NCBI RefSeq assembly: GCF_000010725.1
Contig: NC_013855.1
Location: 1,391,110 to 1,455,109, forward strand
DNA length: 64,000 bases
Direction of reading: 5' to 3'
Source: Azospirillum sp. B510
Lineage (GTDB): Bacteria; Pseudomonadota; Alphaproteobacteria; Azospirillales; Azospirillaceae
Shown: piece by piece, positions 18,715-26,916 of the stretch
Layout: the number at the start of each line of letters is the position of its first letter
Position numbering within the stretch: position 1 is the first letter of the stretch
Position numbers and translations under genes: made by a program
Notes under the pieces: generated by a model
Database searches by the model: none
What the model saw: the letters and a program-made list of their open reading frames with translations, nothing else
What the model was told of the DNA's origin: nothing

Positions 18715-19538
18715 GACAGGGCCTCTTCAAGGACGGTGCGGCCGATCCGGCGGACGAGGTCGCGGCGGTAGCGCGCGGTGGCATGCTGGTCGTCGTCGCC
18801 GCCAAGGTCCCAGGCGAAAGCGTTCAGCGCCTCGTCGAGATCCGGCGGCAGCCCGCCGTCGACCAGCGGCCAGGACCGCGACGTCGGCCGGTCGGCCACC
18901 CCGCCGACGGCGAGGCTGGCGGCCTGCCCGTGCACGGTGGCGGCGCAGGCGGTGATGGCGAAGTCGCCGTGCCGCATCGACTGCTCGCGGAAGGCATGGC
19001 CGCTGCCCGGCCGGGCCAGGGGAAAGCGGACGCATTCGACGATCTCGTCCGCCGCCTTCACCGTGGTCAGCGGGCCCAGGAAGAAATCGGCGGCGGCAAC
19101 GGTACGGCGGCGCTTCGCGTTGCGCAGCACCACCTCGCCGCCGGTGGCGACCAGACAGAGCGGCGTCTCGGCGCTGGGATCGGCATGGGCGACCGATCCG
19201 CAGAGCGTGCCCCGGTTGCGGGTCTGGAAATGGCCGACCCACGGCAGGGCGGCGGCCAGCAGCGGCACCTCCCGCGCCAGCGTCGGGCGGGCCAGCACCT
19301 CGGCCTGGGTGACGGCGGCGCCGACGGTCAGCCAGCCATCCTCGGCGCGCAGCGTGCGCAGTTCCTCCAGCCGGCCGAGGTCGATCAGCAGGCGCGGCTG
19401 CACCAGCCGCATGTTCAGCATCGGCATCAGCGACTGGCCGCCGGCGATCACGCGGGCATCGTCGCCCCCGGCCGCCAGCGCCGCCAGCGCCTCGGCGACC
19501 GTCGCCGGCCGCAGATAGTCGAAGGATGCGGGCTTCAT
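18702..19538 (-). CDS. hmfB: FAD-binding subunit of molybdenum hydroxylase (CoxM-like, HmfB-like)
   Basis: 278 residues with the two FAD pyrophosphate motifs of the CoxM family: AGGQSLMPMLNMRL (about 32-45) and TRNRGTLCGSVAHADP (about 106-121). The usual glycine in TxGGS is cysteine here (TLCGS). The chain has standard CoxM length and shows no extra cysteine-rich insertion. It therefore lacks the additional [4Fe-4S] loop of 4-hydroxybenzoyl-CoA reductase beta subunits. This argues for a dehydrogenase/hydroxylase such as furoyl-CoA dehydrogenase. Overlaps the large-subunit gene by ATGA. Confidence 0.92.
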   Translation of the reverse strand: MKPASFDYLRPATVAEALAALAAGGDDARVIAGGQSLMPMLNMRLVQPRLLIDLGRLEELRTLRAEDGWLTVGAAVTQAEVLARPTLAREVPLLAAALPWVGHFQTRNRGTLCGSVAHADPSAETPLCLVATGGEVVLRNAKRRRTVAAADFFLGPLTTVKAADEIVECVRFPLARPGSGHAFREQSMRHGDFAITACAATVHGQAASLAVGGVADRPTSRSWPLVDGGLPPDLDEALNAFAWDLGGDDDQHATARYRRDLVRRIGRTVLEEALSCRR

Positions 19539-22500
19539 CGGGCGATCCCCAGAAGGCGGAGCAGGCGGGCCAGAAGCGACGGAGGCTGGGTGAGGGCCGC
19601 GGGGCCGCCGGCACGGGCGACCAGCTTCTCGAAGAACTGGCCGATCAGCAGGCGCGAGGCGCTGTCGAGCATCCGGCCGCCGACCGCGGCGACCTTGCCG
19701 CCGACCGACGCGCCGTAGCGGTAGGTGACGCGCGTGCCCTCGGCGGTGCGCTCCAGCGTGACGTGCCCGGTGCCGCTGCCCGAGCCGAGCGCGCTGGTGC
19801 CGCTGCCGGTCAGGGTCAGCGCGTTCGGCGGGTCAAGGTCGGACAGCGCCACCTCCGCGGTATAGCGTCCGCGTACCGGACCGATGCCGACCACCACCTC
19901 TGCCCGGTAGGCGTTGGGACCGACGAGGTCGAGCGCCTCGCAGCCGGGCAGCAGCGCCGCCAGCTCCTTGGGATCGAGCAGGATGGCCCAGACCTGTTCG
20001 GGGGTCGCCGGCACCTCGCGACTGCCCTCCCCGGTCAGGCCGCGCCCGCCCTTGACGGCGGCCGGCGGCGAAGTGGAAGAGCCGACTGCGGAGGTCGGGC
20101 GCGGCGGCTCCGGCGGATGGATCAGCGCCGCCAGCTTGGCCGGGGTGATCGGCAGGGACGGCACCACATCCACGCAAGCACCGGACAGCGCGTCCGCCAC
20201 CGCGTTGGCGAGGCAGACCGGGGTGCTCATGCAGTTCCCCTCCCCCACCCCTTTGGCGCCGAGCGGGGTCACCGGCGACGGGCTTTCGCGGTGCAGGATC
20301 ACCGGGACCGGCACCTCGCAGGCGGTCGGCACCAGATAGTCGGCGAAGCTGCCGGACAGGAACCGGCCGTCGTCGCCATAGGCATATTCCTCGTACAGCG
20401 CGGTGCCGACGGCATGGGCGAAGCCGCCCAGGATCTGCCCCTCCACCAGCAGCGGGTTCAGCAGCCGGCCGGCGTCGTGCATGGTGACGTAGCGGTCGAT
20501 CCGCAGCGCCCCGGTCGTCCGGTCGATCTCGACCCCGCAGAAATCGAAGATGAAGCCGTAGCAGGCCGAGCTGTTGATGTGATCGGCGTCGGTCGGCGCC
20601 TTCAGCGGCTCCGGTGTCCAGAAAGCGGTCTCGCGCAGCGCCGCCTCCTGCCCGTCCGGCCCCTGCCCTCCTGACAAAGTGCCGGGCGACCAGTGGCCGG
20701 CGGCGGCGACGCGGGAGAAGGACAGGCCGTTGTCCGGGTTGGCGTCGGAGAAGACCTTGCCACCGGCGAAGCGCACATCGTCGGCCCGGCAGTTCAATTG
20801 ACCAGCGACCAGCGCCGCCATGCGGTCGCGCAACCGGGTCGCGGCGACCTGCGCCGCCCCCGCCACCGCTCCGGCGAAGCGGCTGGAATAATTGCCCGAC
20901 GCGATCGACCAGGCGTCCTTGCCGGTGTCGAGGTCGGTGTTGACGCGGATGTCCTCGAACCGCAGGCCGAAAACGTCCGCCACCACCTGGGCCAGCACGG
21001 TGCGGTGCCCCTGGCCCTGGGGGGCGGAAGCCACCGTGACCGAGACGCCGCCGGTGGGATCGACGGCGACGCTGGCGGTCGCCTGCGCGCCGTTCTTCGG
21101 CCCGGCCTTGCGCCGCTCCTCGGCGGTCAGGACCGTGGTGATGTAGCCCATGTTGGAGATCGACGGTTCGACCACCGCGGCGTAACCGATGCCGTAGAGC
21201 CGCCCCTCCGCCCGCAGCGCCTCGCGCCGCGCCTTCAGCGCATCGAGCGCCCCCTCGCGCACCGCCTGCTCCAGCGTCGCACGGTAATCGCCGCTGTCGA
21301 GCGTGCCGCCCGACGCGGTGCGGTAGGGCATCGCCTCGGCCGCCACCAGATTGCGGCGGATGACATCGAGCGGGTCCAGCTCCAGCTCCGCCGCCACCCG
21401 GTTCATCAGCCGCTCCAGCCCGTAATAGAGCTGGCCGCCGCCGAAGCCGCGGTTGAGGCCGGTCGGCGTCTTGTTGGTGACGACGATGCGGTTGGTCACC
21501 GCGAGGTTCGGAATGTCGTAGGCGCCGGTCAGGTTGCCGTGGTTGCGGTAGAGCGAGGCCGGTTCCGGCGCGCGCAGATAGGCGCCGCAATCCTCGGTCT
21601 GCTCCATCCGCAGCGCCAGCACCCTGCCGTCCGGCTCCACCGCCGCGTCGATGCGCATGCGGCGCGCGGTGGCCGAGGTGGCGGCCATCAGATGTTCCAG
21701 CCGGTCCTCCACCCACTTCACCGGCCGTCCGGCGACGCGGGCGCACAGCCCCATCAGCACGACATAGGGGAACACCGCCTGCTTGTTGCCGAAGCTGCCG
21801 CCGGAATGGGGCGGCGTCTTCAGCCGCAATCGCGATCCCGGCACGTTCAGCGCCTTCGCCATCACCGGATGGACGGCGAAGGGGCCGGAGAAGTTCGACA
21901 GCACCTCGTAGGCATCCTCGGCCGGGTCATAGTCGGCCAGGACGACGAAGCACTCCATCGGCGTGCAGGAGTTGCGGGGATACTCGACCTCGACAGACAC
22001 GCTGCGGGCGGCGCTGGCGAAGGCGGCCTCGGGATCGCCGTAGCGAAAGCTGCGGCTGTTGACGAGGTTGGAGCCCACCGCCGGATGCAGCGGCTCCGAC
22101 CCCTCCTCCAAAGCCTGCGCAATCGAGGTCACCGGCGGCAGCGGGCGGTAGCGCACCTCGATCCGGTCGAGCGCGTCCTCGGCGACATAGCGGCTGTCGG
22201 CCAGCACCACCGCCACCGGCTCGCCGACATGGCGCACACGGTCGATGGCGAGGCACCAATGCTCCATCGGCGCGCGGATGCCGACCAGGAACGGGCTGGC
22301 GAAGCGCCTGGCCTCGGCCCCGGTGACCACGGCGGCGACGCCGGGAAACGCCAGGGCGGCGGCGGTGTCGATGTCCAGCAGCTCTGCATGGGCGTGCGGC
22401 GAGCGCAGGATTGCGGCATGCAGGGTGCCCGGCTTCACCGGCAAATCGTCGGCATAGCGCGCGACGCCGGTCAGCAGGGCGGCATCCTCCACCCGCGGCA

Positions 22501-22573
22501 TCGCACGGCCGACGAACGGGGGCGGATAGCCTTTGGTCTCAACGGTCTGCGTGGCCGTCATCGTCATCCTCAT
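19535..22573 (-). CDS. hmfA: Molybdenum-cofactor large subunit with fused C-terminal SRPBCC (CoxG-like) domain (HmfA-like)
   Basis: 1012 residues. The a/b-hammerhead domain spans about 25-135 and the molybdopterin-binding domains about 150-800, with GGSFGNKQAVFPYVV, RGFGGGQLYYGLE and the active-site segment GAKGVGEG (catalytic Glu at about 773). A proline-rich linker near 820-845 leads to an SRPBCC/CoxG-like domain (about 845-985, EVPATPEQVWAILLDP). In most clusters CoxG is a separate protein, so the fusion is notable. The start at 22573 overlaps the UbiD stop (ATGA); ATGs at codons 3 and 5 are alternatives. Expected reaction: hydroxylation of the ring of 2-furoyl-CoA. Confidence 0.88.
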   Translation of the reverse strand: MRMTMTATQTVETKGYPPPFVGRAMPRVEDAALLTGVARYADDLPVKPGTLHAAILRSPHAHAELLDIDTAAALAFPGVAAVVTGAEARRFASPFLVGIRAPMEHWCLAIDRVRHVGEPVAVVLADSRYVAEDALDRIEVRYRPLPPVTSIAQALEEGSEPLHPAVGSNLVNSRSFRYGDPEAAFASAARSVSVEVEYPRNSCTPMECFVVLADYDPAEDAYEVLSNFSGPFAVHPVMAKALNVPGSRLRLKTPPHSGGSFGNKQAVFPYVVLMGLCARVAGRPVKWVEDRLEHLMAATSATARRMRIDAAVEPDGRVLALRMEQTEDCGAYLRAPEPASLYRNHGNLTGAYDIPNLAVTNRIVVTNKTPTGLNRGFGGGQLYYGLERLMNRVAAELELDPLDVIRRNLVAAEAMPYRTASGGTLDSGDYRATLEQAVREGALDALKARREALRAEGRLYGIGYAAVVEPSISNMGYITTVLTAEERRKAGPKNGAQATASVAVDPTGGVSVTVASAPQGQGHRTVLAQVVADVFGLRFEDIRVNTDLDTGKDAWSIASGNYSSRFAGAVAGAAQVAATRLRDRMAALVAGQLNCRADDVRFAGGKVFSDANPDNGLSFSRVAAAGHWSPGTLSGGQGPDGQEAALRETAFWTPEPLKAPTDADHINSSACYGFIFDFCGVEIDRTTGALRIDRYVTMHDAGRLLNPLLVEGQILGGFAHAVGTALYEEYAYGDDGRFLSGSFADYLVPTACEVPVPVILHRESPSPVTPLGAKGVGEGNCMSTPVCLANAVADALSGACVDVVPSLPITPAKLAALIHPPEPPRPTSAVGSSTSPPAAVKGGRGLTGEGSREVPATPEQVWAILLDPKELAALLPGCEALDLVGPNAYRAEVVVGIGPVRGRYTAEVALSDLDPPNALTLTGSGTSALGSGSGTGHVTLERTAEGTRVTYRYGASVGGKVAAVGGRMLDSASRLLIGQFFEKLVARAGGPAALTQPPSLLARLLRLLGIAR

Positions 22574-24012
22574 TCGATCGCCGCGCGCCAGACGGCGGCG
22601 GGGGCGGCCAACCGGTCGATATCGACGGACTCTTCGCCCGGAACGCGGATGCGCTTGAACTTCATCTCGGGCGAGCCAACCGGGATGGTGGCGTCGATGC
22701 CCCATTTCGCCCCCAGCCCCTCGTCGGTCGAGGGGTCGAGCTTGGAACACTGGCTGTTCCCCACCACCACCAGATCGCGGTCGGCCTGGAAGCGGGTGGC
22801 AATGGCCCATTCGACCTCGCGCGCGTTGTGGATGTCGACGTCGGGATCGACCACCACCGCATGCTTGATGTCGTAATGGGCGGCGAAGGCGCCGAGCAGG
22901 ACGTTCTTCGCCTCGCCATGCTGGGTCTGCCGCAGCTTCACCACCAGATGGTAACGACCGACCCCGCCCAGCGAGAGATGGACATCCTGCACGTTGGGGA
23001 AGTTGCGCTGGAGCGTCGCCAGGATCGTCGCCTCGCGCGGGATGGCGCCCAGCAGCAGATGCTCCAGCCCGCCGCCGACGATGGTGTGGAAGAGCGGACG
23101 GACGCGGTGGGTCACCGCATCGACCTGGATCACATGGCGGTTGGCGCGCTCGCCGTAATATTGCGGGAATTCGCCGAACGGTCCCTCCGCCTCGCGCACC
23201 CGCGGCAGCAGCCGGCCCTCGATGACGATCTCGGCCTCGGCCGGGACACGCACCCGGTTGGTCTTGCAACGCACGACGTCCAGCGGCTCGCCACGCAACG
23301 CCCCGGCGATCTCCAGCTCGTCCTGGCCGACGGGCACGATGGCCTGGGAGGCCAGCAGCGTCGCCGGATCGACGCCGATCACCAGCGCGATCTCCAGCGC
23401 CTCGCCCTTCGCTTCCGCCTTGCGGTAGAAATGGTCGGTGTGGCGCGGCAGCAGCAGGATGCCGATGCGGTCCGGCCCGTTGATCTGGCAGCGGTGGATC
23501 GAGACGTTCTGCACCCCCGTCTCCGGATCGCGGGCGATGGTCAGCCCGGCGGAGATGTAGGGGCCGCTGTCATGCTCATTATGGGTCGGGATCGGCAGCA
23601 GCCGGGTCAGGTCGATCGGACCGCGGTGGACGATTTCCTGCGCCGGCGCTTCCGCCACCTCGCGCCAGGGCAGGGGTTCGGTGGCGGCGCGCTGGCAATG
23701 GGCGATCAGTTCGTCCCCCGGTACCCCCAGCGCCTCCGCCATCCAGGCCCGGTCGGACACCAGGCCCGACACCACCGTGCCGGAATGGCCGTCGGGGTGG
23801 GGGAACAGCGTGGCGGTCGTTCCGTCCAGGCGCTTGGCGACGGCGGCGAGCTGGTGCACCAGCCCGACACCCGGCCGCATCACCGTCAGGCGGCCGGTCG
23901 CCTCCAGCCGGTCGAGCCAGCCGCGCAGGCTGTAGGCGGCGCTCCGCGTTTCCGGAACCGGAGACAACATTGGGGCCGGGGTGAGGAAACGGTCTGTGGC
24001 GTGGTTGCTCAT
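22570..24012 (-). CDS. hmfF: UbiD-family prenylated-FMN decarboxylase, probable HmfF-like furandicarboxylate decarboxylase
   Basis: 480 residues. The family's metal and catalytic residues are in place: N169 and R174 (NVSIHR), H191, E234, and E276/E281 in EGPFGEF. These match the Asn-His-Glu metal site and Arg-Glu-Glu proton relay of ferulate decarboxylases as I recall them. The enzyme needs prenylated FMN, made by UbiX; a UbiX gene lies at 28973. Sitting directly ahead of the molybdenum-enzyme genes, it fits HmfF, which converts 2,5-furandicarboxylate to 2-furoate. The specific substrate cannot be read from sequence. Confidence 0.85.
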   Translation of the reverse strand: MSNHATDRFLTPAPMLSPVPETRSAAYSLRGWLDRLEATGRLTVMRPGVGLVHQLAAVAKRLDGTTATLFPHPDGHSGTVVSGLVSDRAWMAEALGVPGDELIAHCQRAATEPLPWREVAEAPAQEIVHRGPIDLTRLLPIPTHNEHDSGPYISAGLTIARDPETGVQNVSIHRCQINGPDRIGILLLPRHTDHFYRKAEAKGEALEIALVIGVDPATLLASQAIVPVGQDELEIAGALRGEPLDVVRCKTNRVRVPAEAEIVIEGRLLPRVREAEGPFGEFPQYYGERANRHVIQVDAVTHRVRPLFHTIVGGGLEHLLLGAIPREATILATLQRNFPNVQDVHLSLGGVGRYHLVVKLRQTQHGEAKNVLLGAFAAHYDIKHAVVVDPDVDIHNAREVEWAIATRFQADRDLVVVGNSQCSKLDPSTDEGLGAKWGIDATIPVGSPEMKFKRIRVPGEESVDIDRLAAPAAVWRAAIE

Positions 24013-24098
24013 GGCTGTCTGCCTTGGAATGGACGGTGAGACGATGCGGGCAAGGGAGCGGGCAAGAGGTCTCGCGAGGAGCCGGGCGTGGCCCTGGT

Positions 24099-25505
24099 TC
24101 AGGCGGTGTCCCGCATCGTCCGGGAGGCGGACATCAGGCGCGGCAGGTGGCTGACGCTCATCACGATCAGCGGGATGACCAGGGCGACATAGGCGTTGTC
24201 GATGCCATAGGGATCGCCGGCCAGATACCAGCCGATGGTCAGCACCAGCGACAGCAGGATGCTGGTGAGGGCGCCCTTCGGCGTGCCGAACTGCGGGGCG
24301 TAGAAGATGAAGAGGACCAGCACCGCCAGGGTCAGGCGCAGCGACTTCGCCAGGAAGGTGACCTTCAGCACGTCGGGGGCGAAGATGGCGAGCGGGATCG
24401 GCAGCAGGCAGACGACGGTCGACGCGATCCGCACGAACATCAACGCGCGGGAGTCGGCGGCCGTGACGGCGTCGGTCTTATGGACGGCCGGCAGATAGAA
24501 ATCCTTGTACAGCAGCGTCGCCGTGCCGATGCTGATGGCGGAGATCGTGCCGAACAGCGAGCCGGCCAGACCGGCGACCACCACCGCGGCCATCAGGCTG
24601 TCCATCTGCGACACGACCATCGGGAAGGCCTGGAGCGCGTTGATCTTCGGGAACATCAGCGACGCGCACATGCCGCACAGCGCCGCCGCCAGCCCGAAGG
24701 GCACCAGCAGCAGGGCGGTGTAGAGGCTGGCCCGCTGCGCCTTGGCGGCGTTGTCGACGGTGCTGATCGCCTGGAGCACATACTGGGTGGAGAAGACGGC
24801 GCCGGTTCCCGCCAGGATCCAGGCGAAGATCTGCGGCCATCCGGCGGTGTCTATCGCGAACATCTCGGCCGGCAGGCGGGCGCGCAGTTCCCCCATGCCG
24901 CCGACCTGCGACAGGGCGAAGGCGGTGGCGACGAGGATGCCGATGTATTTGACGATCGCGTGCATCACGTTGGTGTAGATGACCGAGCGCATGCCCCCCA
25001 TGCTGACATAGAGCGCCGCGACCACCCCGGTGATGACGATGGCGGTCGCCCGGTCGATCTTCAGAAGCCCGGCCAGCACGGCGCCGCCGCTGGCATAGAC
25101 GGAGATGGCGACGATCTGCAGCGCCGCGATCATGATGATGCTGGTGGCGAGCTTCGTCCCCTTGCCATAGGTCTTCGCCATCACGCCGGAGATGGTGTTC
25201 TCGCCCAGATCCTTGAACTTGCGGGCGAACAGGAAGGCGTAGAGCACGAAGCCGATGCCCAGCGCCGCAAGGTTCCACGCCGCCGAGATGCCCCACTTGT
25301 AAGCGGCCTGGGCGGTGCCGACGCTGGCGGTGGTGCCGATGAACTCCGACATCAGCAGGAAGCCCACCAGCAGCGCCGGATAGGTGGTGCCGCCGGAGGT
25401 GAAATTGTGCGCGGTGTTGGCGAAACGTTTGGCGGCATAGCTGATGACGCCCATCGCCAGGATGTAGACGATGGCGAGCGACATGGCGGTCCAGTTGGCG
25501 TCCAT
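24099..25505 (-). CDS. Sodium:solute symporter (SSS) family transporter
   Basis: 468 residues and about 13 hydrophobic helices. It has the SSS signatures GTTYPALLVGFLLMSEFIG near residue 40 and AGLAGSLFGTISAISIGTATLLYKD near 290. It would import an organic anion with Na+ across the inner membrane. GGGAGGA precedes the ATG. It lies inside the catabolic operon, between the hydroxyacid dehydrogenase and the UbiD gene, so it most likely takes up the pathway's starting acid. Confidence 0.9.
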   Translation of the reverse strand: MDANWTAMSLAIVYILAMGVISYAAKRFANTAHNFTSGGTTYPALLVGFLLMSEFIGTTASVGTAQAAYKWGISAAWNLAALGIGFVLYAFLFARKFKDLGENTISGVMAKTYGKGTKLATSIIMIAALQIVAISVYASGGAVLAGLLKIDRATAIVITGVVAALYVSMGGMRSVIYTNVMHAIVKYIGILVATAFALSQVGGMGELRARLPAEMFAIDTAGWPQIFAWILAGTGAVFSTQYVLQAISTVDNAAKAQRASLYTALLLVPFGLAAALCGMCASLMFPKINALQAFPMVVSQMDSLMAAVVVAGLAGSLFGTISAISIGTATLLYKDFYLPAVHKTDAVTAADSRALMFVRIASTVVCLLPIPLAIFAPDVLKVTFLAKSLRLTLAVLVLFIFYAPQFGTPKGALTSILLSLVLTIGWYLAGDPYGIDNAYVALVIPLIVMSVSHLPRLMSASRTMRDTA

Positions 25506-25629
25506 GGCGAATGTCCTCCCGGTGTGGCAAGGCCCGCCCTTTGCCTGGGTCTTTTGCGGGCATGTGGATGCGTGCGGGGGCCGACGGGGTCGGCCGGCCC
25601 GGTCGCCGCCGCGCTACGGTGCGGGCGTG

Positions 25630-26916
25630 CTAGGGCCCGGGCGCACCGGCGCGCGGTGGCATGGGATCGTGAAGCAGGGTTCCACTCTGGATGAGGGCGG
25701 TCCGGAACTCCTCGGTGAACAGGCGGACGACATGGTCCAGCCCGTCGGCACCGGCGGCGGCATAGGCCATCAGGAAGGCGCGGCCGGCGAAGGCCGCGGC
25801 GGCTCCCCGCCTGCGGGCGCGCAGCAGGTCGAGGCCGGAGACCATGGAACCGTCGACCAGGACGGTGGCACGGCCGCGCACCCGCTCCTCGATCGCCGGC
25901 AAGGCGTCGATGGCCGCCGGAGCCGCGTCGAACTGGCGGCCGCCATGGTTGGAGACCAGGATGCCGTCGGCCCCCAGCGACACCGCCTTGTCGGCATCGT
26001 CCGGATGCAGGATGCCCTTGACGATCAGCGGACCGCGCCAGACGTCGCGGAAGCGGGCGACCGACTCCCAGGTCAGCGGGCCGGTCATCTTCTGGTAGAC
26101 GAAGCCGGCGAGATCGCCGGTGCTGGCGTCCGGACCCAGATAGGGTTCGAAATTGAAGAAGCGCGGCTGGCCCCGCCGCAGCATCGCCAGCGCCCACAGC
26201 GGCGCCCGCGCCACGTCCCATGCCGTCCGCAGGGTCGGGCGGAACGGCACGACGAGGCCGTTGCGCACGTCGCGCACCCGCTTGGAACGCACCGGCACGT
26301 CCATCGTCAGCACCAGCGCATGGGCGCCCGCCGCCTGCGCCCGACGGATCAGGTCGAGCGACACCGCATGGTCGTTTTCCGGCACATTGTAGAGCTGGTA
26401 CCAGAACACGTCCGGCGCGATGCGGGCGATGCGCTCGATCGAGCTGTTGGCGACCGTCGACATCACGTAGGGGATGCGGGCGCGCTGGGCCGCCGCGGCG
26501 ATCGCCTCGTCGGCGTCCGGCCACAGCAGGCCGGCCAGCCCCATCGGCGCCACCCCGACCGGCAGGGCATAGCCGCGGCCGAACAGCGTGGTCTCGGTCG
26601 ACACGCCCCGCAGGTCGATGCCATAGCGCGGCACGATCTGAATGGCATCGAGCGCCTGGCGGTTGCGCGCCAGCCCATGATCGTCCCCCACCCCGCCGGC
26701 GACGAAATCATAGGCGAAGCGCGGCGTCCGCCGCCGGGCCTGCGCCGCGAGATCGGCGACGGTGGGGAAGCGGCGGCGCAGCCGCGCCGCCTCGCTGCTC
26801 AACCCGCCGCTGCCCCAGCCGGCCCCGGCCGCGGGAGTCGCTTGCGGCTTCGGAGCGGACGGCACCGCGGAAGCTTGAGACGTCGCCGTCTCCATGGCCG
26901 GATCGCGCGCCGACAT
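25630..26916 (-). CDS. FMN-dependent 2-hydroxyacid dehydrogenase (lactate/mandelate dehydrogenase family)
   Basis: 428 residues, TIM-barrel family of lactate and mandelate dehydrogenases. Recognisable sites are YQLY (173-176), LTMDVP (203-208), RDVRNG (215-220), K300 in LIVKG, and the active-site SNHGGRQ with H324 and R327. The family's FMN-phosphate loop, usually GGIRRG, reads GSMVSG (356-361), losing the conserved arginine. An alanine/proline-rich stretch of about 35 residues precedes the family core. The ATG shares a base with the upstream stop (TGATG), so it is coupled to the ThDP enzyme gene. Likely reaction: 2-hydroxy-2-arylacetate to the 2-oxo acid. A longer upstream frame is spurious. 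Confidence 0.87.
   Translation of the reverse strand: MSARDPAMETATSQASAVPSAPKPQATPAAGAGWGSGGLSSEAARLRRRFPTVADLAAQARRRTPRFAYDFVAGGVGDDHGLARNRQALDAIQIVPRYGIDLRGVSTETTLFGRGYALPVGVAPMGLAGLLWPDADEAIAAAAQRARIPYVMSTVANSSIERIARIAPDVFWYQLYNVPENDHAVSLDLIRRAQAAGAHALVLTMDVPVRSKRVRDVRNGLVVPFRPTLRTAWDVARAPLWALAMLRRGQPRFFNFEPYLGPDASTGDLAGFVYQKMTGPLTWESVARFRDVWRGPLIVKGILHPDDADKAVSLGADGILVSNHGGRQFDAAPAAIDALPAIEERVRGRATVLVDGSMVSGLDLLRARRRGAAAAFAGRAFLMAYAAAGADGLDHVVRLFTEEFRTALIQSGTLLHDPMPPRAGAPGP

Noticed and set aside
22574..23269. N-terminal extension of the molybdenum large subunit
   Set aside because: The extra 232 codons overlap the UbiD gene in another frame and have no family similarity; the ATGA overlap at 22573 marks the start.
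16650..24012. 4-hydroxybenzoyl-CoA reductase pathway
   Set aside because: The FAD subunit lacks the extra [4Fe-4S] insertion and the gene order matches hmfABCDE better; kept only as an alternative for the ligase substrate.
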